From: an uncultured Ideonella sp.
Lineage (GTDB): Bacteria; Pseudomonadota; Gammaproteobacteria; Burkholderiales; Burkholderiaceae
Assembly (NCBI GenBank): GCA_946479475.1
Contig: CAMLGG010000218.1
Coordinates: 1 to 8,891, forward strand
Direction: 5' to 3'
DNA length: 8,891 nt
Part shown: in pieces, positions 1 to 6,753 of the stretch
Position numbering within the stretch: position 1 is the stretch's first letter
How the letters are laid out: the number at the start of each line of letters is the position of its first letter
Translations under genes and position numbers: made by a program
Notes under the pieces: generated by a model
The model's database searches: none
Seen by the model: the letters and a program-made list of their open reading frames with translations, nothing else
Told to the model about the DNA's origin: nothing

Positions 1-817
1 ACATGTCCATCACCATCTTGCCTTCGTCCAGGCGCAGCAGGCCGTGGTCGACGAAGACGCAGGTCAGCTGGTCTCCGATGGCGCGGTGGATCAGCGCAGC
101 GGCCACGCTCGAATCGACGCCGCCGGACAGGCCGAGGATCACCTCCTCGTCGCCCACCTGCTCGCGAATGGCCGCCACCGCCTCCGCGATGTGGTCCTTC
201 ATGATCCAGTCGGGCCTGGCCGCGGCGATCTTCAGGACGAAGCGCTCCAGCAGTGCCCTGCCCTGCAGCGTGTGCGTCACCTCGGGGTGGAACTGGACCG
301 CGTAGTAGCCCCGTGCCTCGTCCGCCATGCCGGCGATGGGGCAGCTCGGCGTGCTGGCCAGCAGCTTGAAGCCCGGGGGCAGCTGGGTGACCTTGTCGCC
401 GTGGCTCATCCAGACCTTCAGCATGCCGTGGCCCTCGGCAGTGCGGAAGTCCTCGATGCCTTCCAGCAGCTTCGTGTGGCCGTGCGCGCGGACCTCGGCG
501 TAGCCGAACTCGCGGTGGTCGCTGTACTCGACCAGGCCGCCGAGTTGCGCCGCCATGGTCTGCATGCCGTAGCAGATGCCGAGGACGGGGACGCCGAGAT
601 CCCACACCGCCTGCGGCGCGCGCAGCTCGGCCGACTCGTACGTGCTCGCGTGGCTGCCGGAGAGGATGATCCCCTTGGGAGCGAACTCCCGCACGAAGGC
701 GTCGCTGACGTCGTTGGGGTGGATCTCGCAGTACACGTGCGCCTCGCGGACGCGGCGCGCGATGAGCTGCGTGACCTGGGAGCCGAAGTCGAGGATCAGG
801 ATCTTGTCGTGCGTCAT
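1..817 (-). CDS. guaA: GMP synthase (glutamine-hydrolysing), N-terminal 272 residues; 3' end outside window
   Basis: Converts XMP to GMP in the cytoplasm with ATP and glutamine, the last step of guanine nucleotide synthesis. The visible part starts [14 protein letters not shown], a typical GuaA start. A class I glutamine amidotransferase domain follows: nucleophile Cys82 in GICYGMQ, and His177/Glu179 in QFHPE complete the triad. The ATP-pyrophosphatase domain then begins with the P-loop SGGVDSS at 231-237. The sequence stops near residue 272 at the window edge; full-length GuaA is about 525-540 residues, so roughly half is missing. Its ATG overlaps the stop of the upstream transporter gene as ATGA (814-817). 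No Shine-Dalgarno lies in the bases before it, which read CCACCGCCCC on the coding strand, so coupled re-initiation is the likely mode of translation (inference). Identity is very secure. Confidence 0.98.
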   Translation of the reverse strand, partial: MTHDKILILDFGSQVTQLIARRVREAHVYCEIHPNDVSDAFVREFAPKGIILSGSHASTYESAELRAPQAVWDLGVPVLGICYGMQTMAAQLGGLVEYSDHREFGYAEVRAHGHTKLLEGIEDFRTAEGHGMLKVWMSHGDKVTQLPPGFKLLASTPSCPIAGMADEARGYYAVQFHPEVTHTLQGRALLERFVLKIAAARPDWIMKDHIAEAVAAIREQVGDEEVILGLSGGVDSSVAAALIHRAIGDQLTCVFVDHGLLRLDEGKMVMDM

Positions 818-2076
818 GGGGCGGTGGGCGTGGTTGCCGGTTGGGTAGCGGGCGCGGCCTGGTGGGTGCTGAAGTGGCGGATCGCGAGCAGGGTCGCGCA
901 ACCTTGCAGCACCGCGCAGAAGTAGTACGGGGCGCCGATGCGCCAATCGCCGCGCGGCAGGTGGGAGACGAAGGAAAGCAGCGCCGGCCCGACGACCGGG
1001 GCGATCACGGCCATCAGGCTGTTCAGGCCGGCCACGGCCCCCATGGTCTGGCCCTGCTTGCTGTGGTCGGCCGCGTTGGAGATGATGCTCTGGATGGCTG
1101 CCGCGCCGGCGAAGCCGAGCACATTGGCGAAGATCACCGCGTACATCATCCAGCCCTCGGTCGCTGCGCCCCACGCGGCGAAGGCCAGTGTCGACGACAG
1201 CAGCCCCAGCACGGCCAGGCGGCGCGGCGAGAAGCGGCGAAGCAGCGGGCCCATCAACACGCCCTGAACCAGCGCCGACATGACGCCTACGGCAAAGAGC
1301 GACCAGCCCGTCTCGCGCGGCCCCCAGCCGAACTTCAGGTCGGTGTAGAGCACCCAGGTCATGTGGAGCGTGAACTGGGCGAGGCCCGCGAGCCCCACGA
1401 CGGCCACCAGAAGGCCGATACCCTTGATCTGCGCCAGTCCCGCGAGCGAGCTCACCGGGTTCGCCCTCTTCCATTCGAAGGGCCGGCGGCGCTCGACCGG
1501 CAGCGACTCGGGCAGCACGAAGTAGCCATAAAGGCAGTTGGCCAAGGCGAGCACGCCGGCGGCGTAGAAGGGCAGGTGCAGGTCGATGCCGCCCAGCACG
1601 CCACCGACGGCCGGGCCCAGGATGAAGCCGAGGCCGAACATCGCGCCCAGCATGCCGAAGCGCTTGGCGCGCTGGTCGGGCGTGGAGATGTCGGCGACGT
1701 AGGCGTTGGCCACCGCCGCGTTCGACTGCATCGCCCCGCTGAACAGGCGCACGACGATCAGCATCCACAGCGCCGTCGCCATGGCGGTCACGAAGAAGCT
1801 CAACGCCAGCCCGCAGAAGCCCACGAGCAGGACCGGCCGGCGCCCGTAGCGGTCCGACAGGCCGCCGATGATCGGCGAGCCGAAGAAGTTGGCGATGCCG
1901 AACGAGAAGGCGACGACGCCGAACCACATCGTCTTCTCGGTGGGCGAGGAGGTGAAGCTGCCCACGAGGTGCGGCAGCACCGGGATGATCAGGCCGATCG
2001 CGACCATGTCGATCAGCACGGTCAGCATGATGAAGGGCATCGCGGCTTCGCGGCCGCGGGCGGCGGGAACGTTCAT
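814..2076 (-). CDS. TetA-like (TCR/Tet-type) MFS transporter, drug:proton antiporter family
   Basis: A 420-residue major facilitator protein of the inner membrane with about 12 hydrophobic segments. Near the start, [18 protein letters not shown] (18-35) resembles TM1 of tetracycline antiporters, with an acidic Asp23. The MFS motif A is [10 protein letters not shown] (71-80) in the TM2-TM3 loop. Antiporter motif C is [10 protein letters not shown] (150-159) in TM5. The central loop (about 190-207) is basic, and the C-terminal tail is low-complexity (Ala/Thr/Pro). I chose the ATG at 2076 because the longer reading to 2223 adds 49 hydrophilic residues unlike a transporter N-terminus. The gene lies between guaB and guaA; 151 bases separate it from guaB, and its TGA overlaps the guaA ATG. 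The substrate cannot be read from sequence. Tetracycline is only the family name; purines or inhibitors of guanine synthesis are speculative alternatives. Confidence 0.9.
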   Translation of the reverse strand: MNVPAARGREAAMPFIMLTVLIDMVAIGLIIPVLPHLVGSFTSSPTEKTMWFGVVAFSFGIANFFGSPIIGGLSDRYGRRPVLLVGFCGLALSFFVTAMATALWMLIVVRLFSGAMQSNAAVANAYVADISTPDQRAKRFGMLGAMFGLGFILGPAVGGVLGGIDLHLPFYAAGVLALANCLYGYFVLPESLPVERRRPFEWKRANPVSSLAGLAQIKGIGLLVAVVGLAGLAQFTLHMTWVLYTDLKFGWGPRETGWSLFAVGVMSALVQGVLMGPLLRRFSPRRLAVLGLLSSTLAFAAWGAATEGWMMYAVIFANVLGFAGAAAIQSIISNAADHSKQGQTMGAVAGLNSLMAVIAPVVGPALLSFVSHLPRGDWRIGAPYYFCAVLQGCATLLAIRHFSTHQAAPATQPATTPTAP

Positions 2077-2096
2077 CGTTCTTCGAGTTCGTTCAT
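2073..2096 (-). other. Seven-codon leader ORF overlapping the transporter start
   Basis: On the minus strand an ATG at 2096 opens a seven-codon frame (MNELEER) whose TGA (2075-2073) overlaps the transporter ATG (2076-2074) as ATGA. The leader ORF contains the only weak Shine-Dalgarno-like run (GAAGAA) ahead of the transporter. It has no good ribosome binding site itself. It may be chance, or a coupling leader downstream of the hairpin at 2108-2131. Confidence 0.2.
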
Positions 2097-2099
2097 CGC

Positions 2100-2131
2100 A
2101 AAAGACGGCGCCCGGCGGGCGGGCCGGGCGC
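2100..2131 (-). terminator. Terminator- or attenuator-like hairpin between guaB and the MFS gene
   Basis: A perfect 9-bp GC-rich inverted repeat pairs 2108-2116 with 2123-2131 around a six-base loop. Read on the minus strand, downstream of guaB, the stem is followed after two bases by TCTTTT (2105-2100). This is the layout of a weak intrinsic terminator, about 100 bases after the guaB stop and only 12 bases before the seven-codon leader ORF. Partial termination would lower transporter and guaA transcription relative to guaB. The short, interrupted T run makes strong termination uncertain. Confidence 0.4.
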
Positions 2132-2227
2132 TTTCCAGTGGGCAGTTCGATGTCCGGGGCCTGACCGACCGAGGACCATCGATCCTTGCGGGAAGGACCG
2201 GCATCTCGGGCGGCCCCGGGCAAGCCA

Positions 2228-3745
<1,518 letters not shown>

Positions 3746-3772
3746 TCACGGCCGCGAGCGGGCCTCACGCCG

Positions 3773-3778
3773 TACACT
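3773..3778 (+). promoter_or_regulatory. Candidate -10 box (TACACT) for the DUF4124 gene
   Basis: TACACT matches the -10 consensus at four of six positions and lies between guaB and the DUF4124 gene. Transcription would begin near 3785, giving a leader of about 53 bases to the ATG at 3838, with the hairpin at 3801-3827 inside it. No convincing -35 is visible. Weak call. Confidence 0.25.
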
Positions 3779-3800
3779 GCCGGCTGAGGTAGCCACACGT

Positions 3801-3827
3801 GGCGGGCCCGCAGCCGTCGGGCCCGCC
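3801..3827. repeat. Perfect 9-bp inverted repeat upstream of the DUF4124 ATG
   Basis: GGCGGGCCC at 3801-3809 pairs exactly with GGGCCCGCC at 3819-3827 around a nine-base loop. It sits 10 bases before the ATG at 3838 and just after a GAGG (3786-3789) that could serve an in-frame GTG at 3799. As RNA it would be a very stable stem at the start of the DUF4124 message; as DNA it could be a protein-binding palindrome between guaB and the DUF4124 gene. It has no T run, so it is not a standard terminator. Confidence 0.5.
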
Positions 3828-3837
3828 GTCGCCACGC

Positions 3838-4359
3838 ATGCAATTCAAAGCCACCCTTTCCAAGTCGTTGGGACGAATCGGCCTCCTGGCCCTGGCCCTG
3901 TCGCTCGCCGCCGGCGCCGCCCATGCCCAGGTCATCTGGAAATGGCGCGACAAGGACGGCCACGTCCAGGTCAGCGACCGTCCGCCGCCAATGGACGTGC
4001 CCGAGAAGGACATCCTGCAGCGGCCGCACGGCGCCCGCATGCCCGGAGCGGCCGCGAGCGAACCCGGGTCCGTTGCGCCCGCCGCTTCGGGCGTCGACCC
4101 GGCACTCGAGGCCAAGCGCAGCAAGGCCCAGGCCGAGCAGGCCGCGGCCGAGAAGGCCAGGAAGGACGCCGAGAAGGCCAAGCAGGATCACGCCAAGCTC
4201 GAGAACTGCCAGCGCGCCCGCAATCAGCTCGCCGCCCTTGAAAGCGGCCAGCGCATCGGCCGCATGAACGACAAGGGCGAGCGCGAGATCCTCGACGACG
4301 CCGGCCGCGCGGCGGAGATCGCTCGCAGCCGGCAGATCGCCGAAGCGAACTGCCAGTAA
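3838..4359 (+). CDS. DUF4124 domain-containing exported protein, function unknown
   Basis: A 173-residue protein. Residues 1-30 form a clear signal peptide: positive charges (Lys4, Lys9, Arg13), a hydrophobic core IGLLALALSLAAG and cleavage motif AHA before Gln31. A DUF4124 domain follows, with VIWKWRDKDGHVQVSDRPPP (32-51), the small beta-strand motif that defines this family in proteobacterial envelope proteins. A proline/alanine linker leads to a charged, probably helical or coiled-coil segment (about 88-170) rich in Ala, Lys and Glu, with two cysteines (124 and 172) that could form a disulfide in the periplasm. I chose the ATG at 3838 for the signal peptide. An in-frame GTG at 3799 has a better Shine-Dalgarno (GAGG) and would add 13 residues. 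The gene is divergent from guaB and converges on rnfH with three bases between the stops. No biochemical role is known to me. Confidence 0.88.
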   Translation: MQFKATLSKSLGRIGLLALALSLAAGAAHAQVIWKWRDKDGHVQVSDRPPPMDVPEKDILQRPHGARMPGAAASEPGSVAPAASGVDPALEAKRSKAQAEQAAAEKARKDAEKAKQDHAKLENCQRARNQLAALESGQRIGRMNDKGEREILDDAGRAAEIARSRQIAEANCQ

Positions 4360-4362
4360 GGT

Positions 4363-4641
4363 TCAGCGCTTCTGCCTGCGATACCGCTGGCGCCGGGCCT
4401 CCTTGGGATCGACCTGCAGCCCGCGGTAGACCTCCACGCGGTCGGCCTCGCGCAAAGGCGCTTCCAGGGTCGCCGCGCGGCCCCACACACCTACCTGAAG
4501 GCCCTCGATCGGGCCCATTCGGTGCAGCTCGATCAGCCCGCTGGCGAGCAGCGCATCGGCCAGGCGGCTGCCTGCGGGCAACTCCAGCTCGACGCATTCG
4601 ACCTCCCTGGGCCGCGGGCTGTAGCTCACCTGCACTTTCAT
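4363..4641 (-). CDS. rnfH: RnfH family protein (RatB; ubiquitin-like beta-grasp fold)
   Basis: A 92-residue protein of the RnfH/UPF0125 family, small beta-grasp proteins whose precise role is not settled. The family name comes from the Rhodobacter rnf cluster; in Escherichia coli the gene beside ratA is called ratB. Recognisable features are the start MKVQVSYSPRP, the central VGVWGR (50-55) and the end LREADRVEVYRGLQVDPKEA (63-82) followed by a basic tail RRQRYRRQKR. The ATG at 4641 is chosen to avoid overlap with ratA; GAGG lies 11 bases upstream. Another ATG at 4668 would add nine residues and overlap the ratA end. It forms a two-gene operon with ratA, 13 bases apart. Its stop is three bases from the stop of the convergent DUF4124 gene. 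Confidence 0.93.
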   Translation of the reverse strand: MKVQVSYSPRPREVECVELELPAGSRLADALLASGLIELHRMGPIEGLQVGVWGRAATLEAPLREADRVEVYRGLQVDPKEARRQRYRRQKR

Positions 4642-4654
4642 CAGCGCCGCCGCC

Positions 4655-5110
4655 TCAACGCTCGCCATAGACCTGCTCGGCCCGCGTCACGAACGAGTCG
4701 ACGAAGGTGTTGGCCACCCGGTCGAAGACCGGGCTGAGCACCGCCTCCAGCGGCCGGCTGGAGAACGCATAGCGAAGGTCGAACTCGATGCGGCACGCGC
4801 TCGGCTGGCTTTCCCCTGCCCTGGCCAGCGGAACGAAGTCCCAGGCGCCCTCCAGCAGCGAGAACGGGCCATCGACCAGCTTCATCAGGACCTGCTGGTC
4901 GGGCAGGTGCTCGTTGCGGGTCGTGAAGGCATGGCGGACGCCGGCGTAGTGCAGGCCGATACGGGCCGTCATGCCGCTCGAGTGCTGCTCCAGGATCTCG
5001 GCCCGGTCGCACCACGGCAGGAAGTCCGGGTAGCGCGGCACATCGATGACGAGGCGGTACATCTCGGCGGGCGAGTACCACAGCAGGACGGACTTCTTCA
5101 CGTGCTTCAT
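4655..5110 (-). CDS. ratA: RatA/coenzyme Q-binding START-domain (SRPBCC) protein
   Basis: A 151-residue single-domain protein of the polyketide cyclase/START superfamily. Its close relatives are E. coli RatA, described as an inhibitor of 70S ribosome association, and yeast/mitochondrial Coq10, a coenzyme Q-binding protein; which role applies here is not decidable from sequence. Family marks are the start MKHVKKSVLLWYSPAEMY, VIDVPRYPDFLPWC (21-34), GPFSLLEGAWDF (81-92), and the C-terminal helix ending RAEQVYGER. Length is normal. The ATG at 5110 has only a weak GAG seven bases upstream. It is first in the ratA-rnfH operon and divergent from smpB, an arrangement also known in E. coli and widespread in proteobacteria. 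The toxin label from E. coli does not make this pair a proven toxin-antitoxin system. Confidence 0.93.
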   Translation of the reverse strand: MKHVKKSVLLWYSPAEMYRLVIDVPRYPDFLPWCDRAEILEQHSSGMTARIGLHYAGVRHAFTTRNEHLPDQQVLMKLVDGPFSLLEGAWDFVPLARAGESQPSACRIEFDLRYAFSSRPLEAVLSPVFDRVANTFVDSFVTRAEQVYGER

Positions 5111-5127
5111 ACAATCGCTCGATTCTA
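5110..5127. promoter_or_regulatory. Overlapping divergent -10 boxes for ratA and smpB
   Basis: On the plus strand TACAAT (5110-5115) is a good -10 for smpB, with a start near 5122 and a leader of about 43 bases. On the minus strand TAGAAT (5127-5122) is a good -10 for ratA, with a start near 5115 and a leader of only a few bases. Each start site falls in the other promoter's -10 box, so the two polymerases could not bind together. The -35 matches are poor for both. The call rests on hexamers seen by eye. Confidence 0.4.
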
Positions 5128-5164
5128 GGCACCCGCCTGCGCATCCGAAGGTGCCCCAAGCCCC

Positions 5165-5647
5165 ATGTCACCACCCTCCCCCGCCCTCATCGCCGAGAAC
5201 CGCCGAGCCCGCTTCGAGTACCACATCGAGGAACAGTACGAGGCCGGCATGGTGCTGGAGGGCTGGGAGGTCAAGGCCATCCGGGCCGGCCAGGTCCAGC
5301 TGACCGACGGCTACGTGGTGATCAAGAACGGAGAGCTGTTCCTGATCGGCTGCCGTATCAACGCCTTGCGCAGCGCCTCCACCCATGTCCACCCGGAGGC
5401 CGACCGGACCAAGAAGCTGCTGATGAGCAAGGACCAGATCCGGCGCCTCATCGGCAAGGTCGAGCAGCGCGGCTTCACCCTCGTGCCGCTGAACCTGCAC
5501 TACAAGGCCGGCCGCGTGAAGGCCGAGATCGCGCTGGCCAAGGGCAAGGCCCAGCATGACAAGCGCGAGACCGAGAAGAAGCGCGACTGGGAGCGGGAAA
5601 AGGGACGCCTGATGAGACACAAGGTCTCATCAGGTCCGAAGGAATGA
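5165..5647 (+). CDS. smpB: SsrA-binding protein SmpB (trans-translation)
   Basis: Partner of tmRNA; delivers it to stalled ribosomes and places its C-terminal tail in the empty mRNA channel. It has 160 residues, the usual length or slightly long. Landmarks are [13 protein letters not shown] (9-21), [11 protein letters not shown] (33-43), [12 protein letters not shown] (75-86), [20 protein letters not shown] (109-128) and [20 protein letters not shown] (131-150). The last seven residues, VSSGPKE, look like an extra tail beyond the common ending near MRHK. The final 15 codons lie inside the first copy of an exact 80-bp tandem repeat, and the stop TGA begins a hairpin. The ATG at 5165 has a weak AAGG 13 bases upstream. 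No ssrA gene follows it here. The stop overlaps a 27-codon ORF as ATGA. Confidence 0.97.
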   Translation: MSPPSPALIAENRRARFEYHIEEQYEAGMVLEGWEVKAIRAGQVQLTDGYVVIKNGELFLIGCRINALRSASTHVHPEADRTKKLLMSKDQIRRLIGKVEQRGFTLVPLNLHYKAGRVKAEIALAKGKAQHDKRETEKKRDWEREKGRLMRHKVSSGPKE

Positions 5648-5663
5648 GCGGCTCTGCCGCTCA
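5608..5663 (+). repeat. Two palindromes inside the repeat unit (also at 5688-5743)
   Basis: First palindrome: CCTGATGAGAC (5608-5618) pairs perfectly with GTCTCATCAGG (5624-5634) around a five-base loop, inside the smpB tail. Second: TGAGCGGC (5645-5652) pairs perfectly with GCCGCTCA (5656-5663) around TCT, and its first three bases are the smpB stop codon. An alternative stem TGCCGC/GCGGCA (5655-5660/5664-5669) overlaps the second. Copy 2 repeats all of them 80 bases later. None is followed by a T run, so they are not classical terminators; they could block decay, slow ribosomes at the stop, or be a repeated element of this genome. Confidence 0.85.
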
Positions 5664-5727
5664 GCGGCACTTTCGCCAAAAGGGACGCCTGATGAGACAC
5701 AAGGTCTCATCAGGTCCGAAGGAATGA
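5644..5727 (+). CDS. Hypothetical 27-codon ORF bridging smpB and the next repeat copy
   Basis: The ATG (5644-5646) overlaps the smpB TGA as ATGA and is directly preceded by AAGGA. The frame runs through the repeat junction, starts [14 protein letters not shown], and re-enters the smpB frame of copy 2, so its last 15 residues (from KGRLMRHK to the end) equal those of SmpB. It ends at TGA 5725-5727, overlapping the next ATG. It exists only because the 80-bp unit is duplicated. No homologue is recognised and expression is unproven; it may matter only as a translational bridge. An inner ATG at 5692 with AGGG seven bases upstream could also start an 11-residue peptide. Confidence 0.25.
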   Translation: MSGSAAQRHFRQKGRLMRHKVSSGPKE

Positions 5728-5774
5728 GCGGCTCTGCCGCTCAGCGGCACTTTCGCCAAAAGGGACAGGAATGA
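5724..5774 (+). CDS. Hypothetical 16-codon ORF overlapping the pip start
   Basis: Starts at the ATG overlapping the previous ORF's stop (ATGA, 5724-5727), again directly after AAGGA, reads [16 protein letters not shown], and stops at TGA 5772-5774, overlapping the pip ATG (5771). In a reconstructed single-copy ancestor this ORF alone would link smpB to pip. It is too short to judge as protein; the regular ATGA joints are the only support. Confidence 0.25.
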   Translation: MSGSAAQRHFRQKGQE

Positions 5775-6745
5775 GCATGAACCTCGAAGACGTGCTGTAC
5801 CCGCCCATCAACCCCCTGCGTACCGGCCGCCTGCAGGTCAGCCCGCTGCACGAGATCTACTGGGAGACCGCAGGCAACCCGAGCGGCATCCCGGCCCTGT
5901 TCGTGCACGGAGGTCCCGGCGCTGGCGTTTCGCCGAAGAGCCGCCGGTACTTCGATCCCTCGCGCTACCACGTCACGCTGTTCGACCAGCGCGGCGCCGG
6001 CCAGTCCAACCCCTTGGGCGAGACGCGCGAGAACACCACCGAGTTGCTGATCCAGGACATCGAGCGGCTGCGCGAGATGCTGGGCATCGAGCGTTGGCTG
6101 GTCTTCGGTGGATCCTGGGGTTCGACGCTTTCGCTGGCCTACGCGCAGGCGCATCCCGAGCGCTGCCTCGGCCTGGTGCTGCGCGGCATCTGGCTGGTGA
6201 GCGACGCCGAGATCGACTGGTGGCTGCACGGGGTGCGCAACTTCTTCCCCCGCGAGTGGGAAGCCTTCGCCGGCCACGTCCCGGAGGCCGAGCGTGGCGA
6301 CCTGCTGGCCGCCTACAGCCGTCGGCTGACCTCGGACGATCCGGCCGTCTACACGCCCGCTGCCCGCGCGTGGAGCCGCTACGAAGGCTCCTGCCTCCAC
6401 CTGCTGCCTCATCCGGAGACCGCCGACGCCTTCACGGAAGACGCCATCGCGCTCGGGATCGGGAGGCTGGAAGCCCACTACTTCCGCCACAAGGCCTTCC
6501 TGCGGCCGAACCAGTTGCTCCAGGAAATGGATCGCATCCGGCACCTGCCCGGCTTCATCGTGCACGGCCGTTACGACGTGATCTGCCCGGTGCGCTACGC
6601 CTTCGCGCTGGCCGACGCATGGCCCGGCTCGGAGCTGAAGATCATCGAGGACGCCGGCCACTCGTCCTACGAGCCCGGCATCGCGGCGGCCCTGGTGGAC
6701 GCCACGGACCGCTTCGCCCGCGACGGGCATTTCGCGGCCCGCTGA
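5771..6745 (+). CDS. pip: Proline iminopeptidase (alpha/beta hydrolase, peptidase family S33)
   Basis: Cytoplasmic enzyme that removes N-terminal proline from peptides. The 324 residues fit the family (about 310-325). Marks are the start YPPINPLRTGRLQVS (10-24), the oxyanion motif HGGPGAG (46-52), FDQRGAGQS (71-79), the nucleophile elbow GGSWGST with Ser115, a helical cap domain (about 145-245), HGRYDVICP with Asp269, and DAGHS with His297, completing the Ser-Asp-His triad. Two starts are credible: ATG 5771 with AGGG six bases upstream, and ATG 5777 with AGGA six bases upstream (322 residues). The AGGG belongs to the third partial copy of the 80-bp repeat. The 5771 ATG overlaps the stop of a 16-codon ORF. 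It is downstream of smpB and convergent with metC, four bases between stops. Confidence 0.95.
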   Translation: MSMNLEDVLYPPINPLRTGRLQVSPLHEIYWETAGNPSGIPALFVHGGPGAGVSPKSRRYFDPSRYHVTLFDQRGAGQSNPLGETRENTTELLIQDIERLREMLGIERWLVFGGSWGSTLSLAYAQAHPERCLGLVLRGIWLVSDAEIDWWLHGVRNFFPREWEAFAGHVPEAERGDLLAAYSRRLTSDDPAVYTPAARAWSRYEGSCLHLLPHPETADAFTEDAIALGIGRLEAHYFRHKAFLRPNQLLQEMDRIRHLPGFIVHGRYDVICPVRYAFALADAWPGSELKIIEDAGHSSYEPGIAAALVDATDRFARDGHFAAR

Positions 6746-6753
6746 ACGTTCAG
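6742..6753. repeat. 12-bp perfect palindrome spanning the convergent pip and metC stop codons
   Basis: CTGAACGTTCAG is its own reverse complement. It contains the TGA of pip (6743-6745) and the TGA of metC on the other strand (6752-6750). No loop and no T run, so it is not a usual terminator. It may be chance. Confidence 0.6.

Larger units (their letters stand above)
5598..5766. repeat. Exact tandem duplication, 80-bp unit, 2.1 copies
   Basis: Copy 1 is 5598-5677 and copy 2 is 5678-5757, identical at every base; a third partial copy of nine bases (AAAAGGGAC) ends at 5766. So AAAAGGGAC occurs at 5598, 5678 and 5758, which fits duplication by slippage or unequal exchange between short direct repeats. 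The unit covers the last 15 codons of smpB plus 30 bases after its stop. The length, 80, is not a multiple of three. AGGAATGAGC occurs at 5640, 5720 and again at the start of pip (5767). Perfect identity implies a recent event, homogenisation, or an assembly error. Confidence 0.98.

Noticed and set aside
4363..5110. ratA-rnfH as a toxin-antitoxin system
   Set aside because: The RatA toxin label comes from E. coli overexpression work; the family is conserved as a housekeeping gene and no antitoxin function for RnfH can be read from sequence.
5598..5766. CRISPR array or coding repeat domain
   Set aside because: Only two contiguous copies with no spacers, and the unit length is not a multiple of three, so neither fits.
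5648..5770. tmRNA gene (ssrA) next to smpB, as in E. coli
   Set aside because: The gap is too short and is filled by the tandem repeat; no tRNA-like ends are visible.
5741..6730. Long minus-strand open frame opposite pip
   Set aside because: Shadow of pip, which has a complete catalytic triad and family length.
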